Below, piece after piece: positions 35,028 to 43,308 of a stretch of 64,000 nt of DNA (position 1 is the stretch's first letter; each line of letters starts with the position of its first letter). The stretch lies in the NCBI RefSeq assembly GCF_018918005.1, contig NZ_JAHLPR010000008.1, positions 1 to 64,000 of the forward strand, read 5' to 3'. The DNA is from Paenibacillus sp. MSJ-34 (GTDB lineage Bacteria; Bacillota; Bacilli; Paenibacillales; Paenibacillaceae). The translations under genes were made by a program, and so were the position numbers. The notes below the pieces were generated by a model. That model made no database searches. It was not told the DNA's origin and saw only the letters and a list, made by a program, of their open reading frames with translations.

Positions 35028-35321
35028 ATTTCTTATCGAGTTCTCCCGCCTCGGGGCGACCGCACGTTTAGCATAACGGGTCGATCCGGGGTTTTGCTCG
35101 TTTTATCCTTCTTTTCAATTCATGAAAGTTATTCCCCGATATGAATTCAAACAATGGCCGGCGAGGCCTTGGCGTTGCATTAACTTTTCTTAGCAATCTT
35201 AAAACAGCTGTGTGGATCACCATGCTAATCCTTCACACACATTCCTTCTACCGCCCTGCTCCCAAAATTCGCGGACACAGGATACGTTAATTGTGACAGA
35301 CGGCCCGATTTCGGATGGTTT
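35028..35321. other. intergenic stretch downstream of the sirtuin gene
   Basis: No ORF with a ribosome binding site is present. It contains the first copy of the 17-base direct repeat ATGGCCGGCGAGGCCTT (35154-35170). The rest shows no promoter, terminator or RNA that I recognise. Confidence 0.4.
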
Positions 35322-35474
35322 GCGGACAGACGATCCTTTATTCGCGGCAAAAGCGCAAAAACAAGCCCTCCGAGGAATGAATAACGGAACCAATGTCCGC
35401 CTAAACAGCAAATAAGCGGTTTTGACGCAAAAAAACGGCCGTACGGTCCGGATAGCCATGGCCGGCGAGGCCTT
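35154..35474 (+). repeat. 17-base direct repeats flanking a segment with repeat B
   Basis: ATGGCCGGCGAGGCCTT occurs identically at 35154-35170 and 35458-35474. Between them lies a 287-base segment whose right end is repeat B copy 2, which directly abuts the second 17-mer. This is the arrangement expected if the segment had inserted with, or recombined between, a short duplication. Confidence 0.6.
35322..35459 (+). repeat. dispersed repeat family B, copy 2
   Basis: A 138-base match to 23768-23905 with the same length and ends. The shared core GGAACCAATGTCCGCC is followed by GCGGTTTTGACG and then CGGCCGTACGGTCCGG. Confidence 0.8.
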
Positions 35475-35532
35475 TTTTCATGCAATGAAATCGATTGGAA
35501 ACGGTTTTGAAACATTCGTTTTCAGAAAATAC

Positions 35533-35572
35533 TTTTCAAATTTAATTGTTTTAGATATAATTAGTATAACAA
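35533..35572 (+). promoter_or_regulatory. promoter and MarR-type operator
   Basis: TTTTCA (35533-35538), 17 bases, then TATAAT (35556-35561). The -10 box lies inside the inverted repeat TTGTTTTA (35546-35553) / TATAACAA (35565-35572; 7 of 8 positions complementary). Such a dyad over the core promoter fits autorepression by the MarR protein encoded about 60 bases downstream. Confidence 0.6.
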
Positions 35573-35632
35573 GTATTCTGGCAATGCGGAAATCGATGCT
35601 TGTGAATGAGACGAAAGACGGAGGACAGAAGG

Positions 35633-36109
35633 ATGCGGGATGACGGCGAAAGGAACGGCGCGGGGCAGGAATCGATCGGATTTCTAATCGGACAAGCTTA
35701 CCGGAAAATCAGCCATGTGCTGACGATGCGGTTTAAGCCGTTTGACATTACGCTGGAACAATTTGCGGTATTGTTTCGCTTGCACGAAGACGACGGGATT
35801 ACGCAGAAGGAGCTGGCGGAACGCAGCGGCAAAGATCAGCCGACCACGACGCGCATTTTGGATTGCTTGGAGCGCAAAGGAATGATTCGCAGGCAACCGA
35901 AAACGGACGACAGACGCGCCTATTCGATCTATATGACGGAGGAAGGCCGCCGGATTGCCGCCCAATTGCTTCCGATCGAAAAGGAAACGTTGGAACAATT
36001 GACGGAGGGAATCCCGGAAGAACAAATGGTTTTATTCAGACAAATGCTTACGATTATACAGACTAGAGGTGTCATGCTTGAAGGAACAGACAGAGAACAA
36101 CAACGCTAG
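35633..36109 (+). CDS. MarR-family transcriptional regulator
   Basis: A 158-residue winged-helix regulator. The DNA-binding core is ITQKELAERSGKDQPTTTRIL and the wing is RQPKTDDRRAYSIYMTEEG, the standard MarR pattern. Start ATG at 35633 has GGAGG eight bases upstream; the longer frame from 35606 precedes that site. It overlaps the MFS gene by about 30 bases, so the two are translated together and it probably represses the efflux gene until a ligand binds. Confidence 0.93.
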   Translation: MRDDGERNGAGQESIGFLIGQAYRKISHVLTMRFKPFDITLEQFAVLFRLHEDDGITQKELAERSGKDQPTTTRILDCLERKGMIRRQPKTDDRRAYSIYMTEEGRRIAAQLLPIEKETLEQLTEGIPEEQMVLFRQMLTIIQTRGVMLEGTDREQQR

Positions 36110-37307
36110 ACTATGGACCAAAGATTTTATATTGTTTACATTATCGAGTTTATTCATTTACTTGAACTTGCAAATGATTACGCCCGCCCTGCCGGCTTAT
36201 ATCGCGGACCGTTTCGCGGCAAGCAGCTTTACGATCAGCCTGGTCGTCAGTTCTTTTGCGCTCTCGGCGATCGTGGCCCGGCTGTTTGCCGGAAAGGCGC
36301 TCGCGAACGTTAGCCGGAAGAAGTTTTTCGTTGCAGGCCTACTTGTTTATATATTGGCGTCGGCCGGTTATTATTGGTTAGGGACGATCGCGCTGATCGT
36401 ATTGATCCGCATTATTTACGGCGTCGGCTTCGGTATTGTAAGCACGACGATGGGGACGGTCGTCTCCGACATCGTGCCGGCGAAACGGATGGGCGAAGGA
36501 ATGGGCTATTTCGGTTTGTCGACGAGTTTGTCGATGTCCATCGCTCCGGTTATCGGTCTTTGGCTTCTGGATTCTTACGGCTTCGGGCGGCTTATTTTCA
36601 TTTCCACTTTGTTGGTAGGCGTCGTGCTGTTATTCGTGCCGATGATTCGTTTCGGCTCCGGAAAGGCTGCACGCATCCTTCAGCCGGCCCGCGCAAGCGG
36701 AGCGGGAAGCAAAAAATTCGATTTTTTCGATAAAAGAGTGCTGCTTCCCTTCTCCTTGAATTTATTGTTGTCCGTTACTTACGGAGGATTGATCAGCTTT
36801 ATTACGTTATTCGGCAAAGAAAACCATCTTGCCAACGTCGGGTGGTTTTTCTTGTTTAATGCGATGGCCGTATTGCTGGTTCGGCCGTTCTCGGGCAAAA
36901 TTTTCGATGCGAAAGGGCATATCGCGATTTTGCCGGCGGGCGGATTATTCGTTATCGCGGGCCTGACGATATTGTCGTTCGCAACGTCGTTCGGCATGCT
37001 GGTCGTATCGGCCGTCTGCTACGGGATCGGGTACGGCATGATTCAGCCCTCGCTGCAAGCGTGGTCGATTCAGCGGGTCAACCCGGAACGGCGCGGCGTA
37101 GCGAACGGCATGTTCTACAATTCGATCGATTTGGGCATTGCGATCGGTTCGCTCGCTTTGGGCGTGATCGCATTGAAGCTTGGCAGCTACGCGATGATGT
37201 TCCGTTTATCGGCTTTGTTTATGGCCTTGTTTCTAGTCATTTACGGCTTGTCTTTCGCCTTGGCGAAACGAGTGGAGGTAGCCGCAACCGAAAAAGCGGC
37301 AGGATAA
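36078..37307 (+). CDS. MFS efflux transporter
   Basis: A membrane protein of about 409 residues with twelve hydrophobic helices and a basic central loop (about residues 190-215). Helices 2-3 carry LFAGKALANVSRKKF, an A-like motif, and GVGFGIVSTTMGTVVSDIVP resembles motif C of drug/H+ antiporters. The start is uncertain: GTG at 36069 or TTG at 36078, the latter better spaced from AGAGGTG. Both overlap the marR-like gene. Drug or metabolite export is inferred from family and neighbour. Confidence 0.9.
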   Translation: MKEQTENNNARLWTKDFILFTLSSLFIYLNLQMITPALPAYIADRFAASSFTISLVVSSFALSAIVARLFAGKALANVSRKKFFVAGLLVYILASAGYYWLGTIALIVLIRIIYGVGFGIVSTTMGTVVSDIVPAKRMGEGMGYFGLSTSLSMSIAPVIGLWLLDSYGFGRLIFISTLLVGVVLLFVPMIRFGSGKAARILQPARASGAGSKKFDFFDKRVLLPFSLNLLLSVTYGGLISFITLFGKENHLANVGWFFLFNAMAVLLVRPFSGKIFDAKGHIAILPAGGLFVIAGLTILSFATSFGMLVVSAVCYGIGYGMIQPSLQAWSIQRVNPERRGVANGMFYNSIDLGIAIGSLALGVIALKLGSYAMMFRLSALFMALFLVIYGLSFALAKRVEVAATEKAAG

Positions 37308-37355
37308 GCGGAGGAGGCGTCGCGTCGTTCCGACCCCTGTTTCGCGGAAATGTCG

Positions 37356-37388
37356 AAGAACCTAAGAGGAACGCTCTTAGGTTCTTTT
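37356..37388 (+). terminator. terminator of the MarR-MFS operon
   Basis: A perfect 13-bp stem, AAGAACCTAAGAG (37356-37368) with CTCTTAGGTTCTT (37374-37386), loop of five, followed by a short T run. It lies about 50 bases after the MFS stop codon. Confidence 0.92.
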
Positions 37389-37458
37389 GTTATGGAATCG
37401 ACCGGCATTGGAATTCCTCCAATGCTTTGGCTATTCGCAAACCCCGCGGCGGCATTTC

Positions 37459-37541
37459 ATTGGATTCTATCCAATAGATTCCGCAAAAACGCGGCCGAAA
37501 AACAAAATTGGGATCAATCTATTGGATGTTTTCCAATAGAT
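37459..37541. repeat. triple TCCAATAGAT repeat with two hairpins
   Basis: TCCAATAGAT occurs at 37470-37479 and 37532-37541, and its complement ATCTATTGGA at 37517-37526. The last two form a perfect 10-bp hairpin with a 5-base loop. ATTGGA (37459-37464) can pair with TCCAAT (37470-37475). It lies in the 480-base gap before sbcD; no ORF here has a ribosome binding site. Operator sites or a small RNA are both possible. Confidence 0.45.
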
Positions 37542-37786
37542 CATCATTTAACTCGGCAAAATGGCGTTTTTTGTTGTATATATTCCAATGGTGACCGGCG
37601 GGTCGCACGAGACAGCATTGTTAATCCCAAAATATGCAAACAAAGGTTCTGCGTTCCGCTCATGACAGGGGACTTTTGGTATACTATAATGAAGAAGACA
37701 AAGCTATATTCATAGAAATCATGCCATTGTATGTTTGAGACGGATAGCGGATAGAAACAAGCATGGGGGAAGGACGGTTTTCGAAT

Positions 37787-38986
37787 ATGAAACTGTTTCA
37801 TACTGCCGACTGGCATTTGGGAAAATTGGTGCAGGGCGTCAATATGACCGAGGATCAGCAATATACGCTCGCGCAATTGATTGCCGACATCGAAACGGAG
37901 AGGCCGGATGCCGTCATCATTGCCGGCGATTTATACGACCGTGCGGTTCCGCCCGCAGAGGCGGTGCAATTGCTTGACAGCATCCTGGAAACGATCGTGC
38001 TCCAATTGAAAGTTCCGGTTCTGGCGATTGCGGGCAATCACGACAGTCCGAGCCGCCTGAACTTTGGCAGCAATTTGATGCGAGCGTCAGGATTACATAT
38101 CGTGGGAGAGCTTACATATCCGCTGGAACCGATCGTAATGCGGGACGGAGACGGCGAAGTTCATTTCCACCTGGTTCCTTATGCCGAGCCGGGGAAGGTG
38201 CGCCATTTGTTCGGCGATGAAAGGATTAGAACCCATAACGACGCCATGGGAAAAATAACGGAAGCGATTCGCGCGAAGATGGATCCGCAAGCCCGCCATG
38301 TGCTGGTCGGCCACGCTTTCGTCACGCCGCAAGGGGAAGCCAGGGACAATACGAGCGATTCGGAACGTCCGCTGTCCATCGGCGGGGCGGAGCATGTGAG
38401 CGCGGAACATTTCCGGGGCTTTGCCTATACGGCGCTCGGTCATCTGCATCAGGCGCATCATGTGGGAAGCGGGACGATCCGTTACGCAGGTTCGCCGCTG
38501 AAATACTCCATCTCGGAGGAACATCACCGCAAAGGATATTTGATCGTGGAGCTGGATCGCGAGGGGAACTCGCATATCGAGAAGCGGGAGCTGATTCCAA
38601 GACGCGACATGCGGACCGTCGAGGGACGAATCGAGGAGATCGAGCGGCATCGGATCAACGAAGACTATGTGTTCGTGCGCTTGCTGGACGAGGCTCCGGT
38701 GTTGTCGCCGATGGAGCGGATTCGTTCTGTATACCCGAATGCGATGCATGTGGAACGGAAGACGCCCGTCGCCGGACTTGGCGGAGAGGCGGCAGCCGCC
38801 GCAAATGGGCGGGCCAAGATGGACGATCTTTCGCTGTTTCAAGCATTTTATTATGAAGTCAGAGGAACGGTGCTTCCGCCGGAAACGGAGCAGCTGTTCG
38901 TCGAAACGCTGCAGGAACTGCGTCAGGAAGAAGGTGAGCGCGATGAGGCCGCTGAAGCTTATCATGACGGCGTTCGGGCCGTATAA
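37787..38986 (+). CDS. sbcD: SbcD, nuclease subunit of the SbcCD complex
   Basis: A 399-residue Mre11-type metallophosphoesterase that, with SbcC, cuts DNA hairpins and protein-blocked ends. Phosphoesterase motifs are seen: HTADWHLGK at the N terminus, AGDLYDRAVPP, GNHDSPSRL, and the metal-binding GHLHQAH. The capping domain follows to the C terminus. ATG at 37787 gives the family-standard start MKLFHTADWH; an in-frame ATG 24 bases upstream adds eight atypical residues. The sbcC start overlaps its last 44 bases. Confidence 0.95.
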   Translation: MKLFHTADWHLGKLVQGVNMTEDQQYTLAQLIADIETERPDAVIIAGDLYDRAVPPAEAVQLLDSILETIVLQLKVPVLAIAGNHDSPSRLNFGSNLMRASGLHIVGELTYPLEPIVMRDGDGEVHFHLVPYAEPGKVRHLFGDERIRTHNDAMGKITEAIRAKMDPQARHVLVGHAFVTPQGEARDNTSDSERPLSIGGAEHVSAEHFRGFAYTALGHLHQAHHVGSGTIRYAGSPLKYSISEEHHRKGYLIVELDREGNSHIEKRELIPRRDMRTVEGRIEEIERHRINEDYVFVRLLDEAPVLSPMERIRSVYPNAMHVERKTPVAGLGGEAAAAANGRAKMDDLSLFQAFYYEVRGTVLPPETEQLFVETLQELRQEEGERDEAAEAYHDGVRAV

Positions 38987-41900
38987 AGACAGAGAGGAGA
39001 TCGATTTCACCGAACTGGAAGGCCATCGGTTATTCGTCGTATCGGGCAATACGGGCGCCGGCAAAACGTCGATCTTCGACGCTATTTGCTTTGCCTTGTA
39101 CGGGGAAGCGAGCGGGGAGGACCGCAATGACAGTAAAATGCTGCGCAGTCATTTCGCGGATGACGATACGTATACGTCGGTCGATTTCCAGTTCGAGCTG
39201 AAAGGCCAGGTATACCGCGTCTTCCGGCAGCTCGCCCATGTGAAGGAAGGCAACAAAAGCGCGACCGGCGACCGCTACGAGCTGTACGGGATCGTAGACG
39301 GCCGGGAAACGCCGCTGACGGACCGCTTTATCGTTACGCAAGTGAACGAGAAGCTGTCCGAAATGATCGGGCTGACGAAAGATCAGTTCAGCCAGATCGT
39401 CATGCTGCCGCAAGGGGAATTTCGAAAATTGCTGACTTCCGAAACGGAGAATAAAGAGGAAATTTTGCGCCGCATCTTCAAAACAGGATTATATAAAATC
39501 GTTGCCGACCGGTTGAACGAGAAGCGCAGACAGATGCAGCGCGTTTGCGAGGAATTGGCGGGCATCCGGGAATACCATATGAACCAGGTGCAAGGCGCTC
39601 TGTCCGGCCGCGAAGGCTCCGACCTGCAGCGCGTATTTGCTCAGGAGCATTATAATACGCATCAAGTTCTGGAAGCGCTGGATCGGGAGACGGAGCATTA
39701 TGCGGCGCGAATCGAAGAGCTGAGCCATAAGCTGCGGGAGCTTTCGGCCGAGTTCCAACGACAGACGGCGTTGTATCATCAAGCGCAAAGCGTGAACGAA
39801 CAATTCGATCTATTGGACCGGAAAATTGCGGATAAACAACAGCTTGAAGACCAAGCCCAACATTTCGAACACAAGACGAAGCAATTGCACTCGGCCGAGA
39901 AAGCCGTCCATTTAGAAATGTATGAGCGCCACGATGCGGAAATGTCCGCCCTGCTCGTTCGCAGAACGAAGCTGTATGAAGAGGCGGCGGCCGAATGCTC
40001 GCAAGCGGAGGCCGCTTTGCAAGACGCCCGCGTTCGGTACGAGCGGGAAGAGGCGAAAGGCGAGCTGCGCGAGCAGGCGGTGCGCGAGTTGGAACGATTG
40101 CAAGGATTGGCGCCGATCGTGGAAAATTTGGAGCGGAAGCGGAACGCCATTGCCGAATTGGAAGCCGAAACGGCGCATAAGGGGAAGCAATTGCAAGCCG
40201 CCGAGGCGGAGCTTGCCGCGAAACGAACCGAGCGGGAATCGATATCGGCGCAACTGAAAACGTTGGAGGAACGGGTCGGCCGGTTATCGGAGCGAACGGA
40301 GAAACTCGCGGCGCTGCGGGAGCAAGCGGCTGTCGTGCAAGAATACTTGAAACTGGTGCAAACCGCGGAACAAGAGCGGAGGGAAGAAGCGCGGCATCAA
40401 GCGGCTTTCGAGCAGGCGGAGCGGGCTTATTCGGAACTCGAAATCCGCTGGGTGGAAGGACAAGCGGGCATTCTCGCCCGTCATTTGCATGACGGCGATC
40501 CCTGTCCGGTTTGCGGAAGCGCCGAGCATCCGAGGAAGGCGGAGGAAACCGGCAATATTCCTTCTCGCGAGGAACTGGACCGGATAAGAAGCGAGAAGAG
40601 CGGCATGGAACAGCAGTATCTCCAATCGAAAGCGATGCTCGCGGCGACCGTCAAGCAAATGAGAGAGAAAGAGCAGCGGATGAGAGAGCACGGTTTCCTT
40701 ATCGAAGGAATCCAGGAACGGTTCCAAGCGCTTGTGCAAGAAGGCAAATCGTTAGCCGCGGAAGTGAACGGATTAAAAGACGATAGCGTCAAACTGTCCG
40801 CTCTGAAACAGTCGCTTGAGGAGCTCGACGCCAAAGTTGAGCAATTGAGCAAGCTTAAAGACGATCTGAATCGAAGTCTCCAGGATACGAAAGAAACGTA
40901 TGCCGCGGAGAAAGCACTTTATCAGCAAGCGCTGGCGGCGATCCCCGAAGAAGTGCGCGATTATGAAAGGCTCGCGGAGCGGATGCGAACGACGGAAGAA
41001 CGCAAGCGGCAGTTGGAGGCCGATTGGAAATTAGCGCAGCAGCAGTACAAGGAAGGAAACGAGCGGTATGTGAAAGCGGCGGCAGGCGTTAGCCACGCGC
41101 AAAATCAACGGATCGAAGCGCAGGCGGACAAAGAGAAGGCTGGCCGCAGCTTCGTCCAAGCGATGCGGCAAGCCGGCTTTGAGGACGAAGCCGCCTATCA
41201 TGCGGCCAAGATGAGCGAATCGGCCCAAACGGAACTGAAAAGACAGATCGAGGAATACCATCTCACACTGTCCTCCTTGCGCCGGCAAATCGAGGAGTTG
41301 ACCGGGACGCTCTCGGGTAAGGCAAGACAAAATCTTGCCGAGCTTCAAGGACGTTTGCAAGCGTTGGAACAACAAATCGAATCCGTCCGCAACTTACATA
41401 TGCAAGCTCAGAACGACTACAAGAAAGGAACGGAGGCCAAGGCGAACATTATCGAAGCCGAGCGCAATTGGAAAGAAGCGGAATACCAGCATCAAGTCAT
41501 AAAAGATTTATATGATGTCGTCCGCGGAGAGAACGGCAAAAAAATCTCCTTTGAGCGGTACTTGCAAATCGAGTTTTTGGAACAAATTATTCATATCGCA
41601 AACGAGCGGCTGCAGCGGATTTCGAGCGGACAATATTATTTGGTCCGCAGCGACCGTCTGGAAAAACGGGGCAGGCAAAGCGGTCTCGGCCTTGACGTTT
41701 ACGATAATTACACGGGACAATTGCGGGACGTCAAGACGTTGTCCGGCGGAGAGAAATTCAATGCGTCGCTCTGTCTGGCGCTCGGCATGGCGGACGTCAT
41801 TCAATCCTACGAAGGCGGAATTTCGCTGGAAACGATGTTTATCGACGAAGGCTTCGGCGCCTTGGACGAGGAATCGTTGAGCAAGGCGATCGATACATTG

Positions 41901-42035
41901 ATCGATTTGCAGCAGTCCGGACGGACGATCGGCGTCATCTCGCATGTCCAGGAATTGAAACAGGCGATCCCGGCCGTGCTGGAAGTGAAGAAAACGAAGG
42001 AAGGATACAGCTATACCCGTTTCAACGTAAGCTGA
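38943..42035 (+). CDS. sbcC: SbcC, SMC-like ATPase subunit of SbcCD
   Basis: A 1030-residue Rad50-type protein. The N-terminal ATPase half carries Walker A GNTGAGKTS and MTAFGPYKDREEIDF. Two long coiled coils rich in Glu, Gln, Arg and Ala flank the zinc hook CPVC in HDGDPCPVCGSAEHP near residue 520. The C-terminal half has the signature TLSGGEKFNASL and Walker B TMFIDEGFGALDEESL. ATG at 38943 matches the normal N terminus; the frame is open much further upstream only as a shadow of sbcD. The overlap with sbcD ensures coupled synthesis. Confidence 0.95.
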   Translation: MRPLKLIMTAFGPYKDREEIDFTELEGHRLFVVSGNTGAGKTSIFDAICFALYGEASGEDRNDSKMLRSHFADDDTYTSVDFQFELKGQVYRVFRQLAHVKEGNKSATGDRYELYGIVDGRETPLTDRFIVTQVNEKLSEMIGLTKDQFSQIVMLPQGEFRKLLTSETENKEEILRRIFKTGLYKIVADRLNEKRRQMQRVCEELAGIREYHMNQVQGALSGREGSDLQRVFAQEHYNTHQVLEALDRETEHYAARIEELSHKLRELSAEFQRQTALYHQAQSVNEQFDLLDRKIADKQQLEDQAQHFEHKTKQLHSAEKAVHLEMYERHDAEMSALLVRRTKLYEEAAAECSQAEAALQDARVRYEREEAKGELREQAVRELERLQGLAPIVENLERKRNAIAELEAETAHKGKQLQAAEAELAAKRTERESISAQLKTLEERVGRLSERTEKLAALREQAAVVQEYLKLVQTAEQERREEARHQAAFEQAERAYSELEIRWVEGQAGILARHLHDGDPCPVCGSAEHPRKAEETGNIPSREELDRIRSEKSGMEQQYLQSKAMLAATVKQMREKEQRMREHGFLIEGIQERFQALVQEGKSLAAEVNGLKDDSVKLSALKQSLEELDAKVEQLSKLKDDLNRSLQDTKETYAAEKALYQQALAAIPEEVRDYERLAERMRTTEERKRQLEADWKLAQQQYKEGNERYVKAAAGVSHAQNQRIEAQADKEKAGRSFVQAMRQAGFEDEAAYHAAKMSESAQTELKRQIEEYHLTLSSLRRQIEELTGTLSGKARQNLAELQGRLQALEQQIESVRNLHMQAQNDYKKGTEAKANIIEAERNWKEAEYQHQVIKDLYDVVRGENGKKISFERYLQIEFLEQIIHIANERLQRISSGQYYLVRSDRLEKRGRQSGLGLDVYDNYTGQLRDVKTLSGGEKFNASLCLALGMADVIQSYEGGISLETMFIDEGFGALDEESLSKAIDTLIDLQQSGRTIGVISHVQELKQAIPAVLEVKKTKEGYSYTRFNVS

Positions 42036-42103
42036 TTCGCGTTTCTTGTCTTAACGCGCCTCGCTTCGCATACATATGTAGAAGTAGAGGAGCGTGAACG
42101 CGA

Positions 42104-42451
42104 ATGAACGAACAGGTGAAGCGGTATTACCAGTTAAAGCAAAGACAAAGGGAAATCGAGCGGGAACTGTCGGAACTGCGCGAACAAATTACGGATTATT
42201 GCGCGGAACTGGGCGTATCCGAATGCGAAATCGGGAGCTATAGGGTGAGAACCGTATTCCAGGAACGGAAGGAGTACGACGACAACAAGCTTTATGCGGC
42301 GCTGCCGGATCCGGACGTTTGGCGCATGCTTTCGCGGCCCGATCCGTCGAAGATTGCAAGCTTGATCAAACTGAACGTCATTACCGAGGATACGATTAAG
42401 GACACTTACACCATCAAGAACATAACGCTTCTGCAAGTCGATAAGAAATGA
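42104..42451 (+). CDS. hypothetical coiled-coil protein
   Basis: A 115-residue soluble protein. Residues 1-35 form a charged amphipathic helix (QLKQRQREIERELSELREQ) likely to be a coiled coil. A compact alpha/beta part follows, ending TIKNITLLQVDKK. I do not recognise the family. GTAGAGGAGCG precedes the ATG. It lies 68 bases after sbcC with no terminator between them, so co-transcription with sbcDC is plausible. It is followed by a strong terminator. Confidence 0.75.
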   Translation: MNEQVKRYYQLKQRQREIERELSELREQITDYCAELGVSECEIGSYRVRTVFQERKEYDDNKLYAALPDPDVWRMLSRPDPSKIASLIKLNVITEDTIKDTYTIKNITLLQVDKK

Positions 42452-42452
42452 C

Positions 42453-42485
42453 ACATCGCCCCGCCGATCCGCTGCGGGGCGATGT
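42453..42485. terminator. bidirectional terminator hairpin
   Basis: ACATCGCCCCGC (42453-42464) pairs perfectly with GCGGGGCGATGT (42474-42485) across a 9-base loop. It separates the coiled-coil gene from the converging toxin-antitoxin pair. On the plus strand TATAGTTTT follows. Confidence 0.88.
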
Positions 42486-42805
42486 TATAGTTTTGGCGCC
42501 GATTTGGAGAAAATGATTTGTCCAACTTGTTCGATATGATTTCGAAGTTCAAGATTCGTTAGATGCGTGCCGTCAACGATATCGAACAAGTAAGGCATTT
42601 TGCTGTTGTCTTCGAGCTGTGCATGCAATTTGGAAACGACATGGAAGTTTATTTTATCGCCATAGATAGCAATATCGATATCGGATCCGGGTTTGAATTT
42701 TCCTTTGGCGCGAGATCCGAACAAGACGGCTTTCTCGATCGCATCGAACGCGGAAATGATTTGTACGATTTCATTCAAGTCTTCGTTGCTCAGCCCGAAT
42801 TTCAT
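42485..42805 (-). CDS. mntA: MNT-family nucleotidyltransferase antitoxin
   Basis: A 106-residue minimal nucleotidyltransferase. The catalytic motif is GSRAKGKFKPGSDIDIAI, with both Asp of the SDIDIA pair present, and a later Asp in LFDIVD is a plausible third metal ligand. In HEPT/MNT modules the MNT protein inactivates the HEPT RNase by adding AMP residues to a tyrosine near its active site. It starts four bases inside the HEPT gene, so the pair is translationally coupled. The motif is complete, so activity is expected. Confidence 0.9.
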   Translation of the reverse strand: MKFGLSNEDLNEIVQIISAFDAIEKAVLFGSRAKGKFKPGSDIDIAIYGDKINFHVVSKLHAQLEDNSKMPYLFDIVDGTHLTNLELRNHIEQVGQIIFSKSAPKL

Positions 42806-43221
42806 CGTTTCGCACCAAGAATGACGCTAAGATCTTGCAATACGTGGAAGTAATGCTCGCGAATGAGGCGTTCCGCTTGTTCCGCATATTTTTCATTATA
42901 TGTATGCGCCATCATATTTCTTTTTTCCAGCATGTCGATCCAAATATGTCCGTCTGTTATCAATTGCGCTTGGAATGCGGTTTGGATCGCCGATCGAGGA
43001 CTGTTTACATCAAAACCTTCTTGCTCTAAATAATCTTTCAGCGTCTTCCAACCTAATTCAAACGTATACTCGAAGCATTGAATTAGTCCTTGAGCTTCAA
43101 ATTTATTCAGCCGGCCTTTATCTATAAATTCAGTCAGTTGCAAAAAGGCTTTCCGGTAGTTGTCGAACCGCTGCTTCCAACGATATTCTTCCATCGTTTT
43201 AGGGAGCCTCCTTTTCGGCAT
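42802..43221 (-). CDS. hepT: HEPT-type toxin (HI0074 family RNase)
   Basis: A 139-residue all-helical protein of the HI0074 'nucleotidyltransferase substrate-binding' family. It contains the HEPT active-site signature R-x4-H-x-Y as RNMMAHTY near residues 106-113, where the Tyr is the residue modified by the MNT partner. Known relatives are RNases that inhibit growth. It is the first gene of the pair, preceded by GGGAG-like sequence and separated from spoVR by a hairpin. Origin by horizontal transfer is common for such modules but is not shown by anything here. Confidence 0.88.
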   Translation of the reverse strand: MPKRRLPKTMEEYRWKQRFDNYRKAFLQLTEFIDKGRLNKFEAQGLIQCFEYTFELGWKTLKDYLEQEGFDVNSPRSAIQTAFQAQLITDGHIWIDMLEKRNMMAHTYNEKYAEQAERLIREHYFHVLQDLSVILGAKR

Positions 43222-43272
43222 GCTTTGATTATCTCTAATTATAGATTTGGGTCAGGCAACAGTCAATTTGCT

Positions 43273-43308
43273 CAAGAACGCAGGGGAAGAGGTTCCCCCG
43301 CGTTCTTG
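43273..43308 (-). terminator. hairpin after spoVR
   Basis: CAAGAACGC (43273-43281) pairs with GCGTTCTTG (43300-43308), and further pairing GGGG/CCCC extends the stem. It sits directly at the end of the spoVR coding region on the minus strand. The T-tract is poor, so efficiency is uncertain. Confidence 0.65.

Noticed and set aside
35212-35643. several overlapping short frames on both strands
   Set aside because: They lie in repeat B and the 17-base duplicates, with no ribosome binding site; one only reaches into the marR-like gene start.
37459-37541. CRISPR-like array
   Set aside because: Only three 10-base repeats in mixed orientation, with no regular spacers and no cas genes in the window.
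37350-37715. 121-codon plus-strand frame before sbcD
   Set aside because: It begins inside a terminator hairpin, has no ribosome binding site and reads through a repeat cluster with no recognisable domain.
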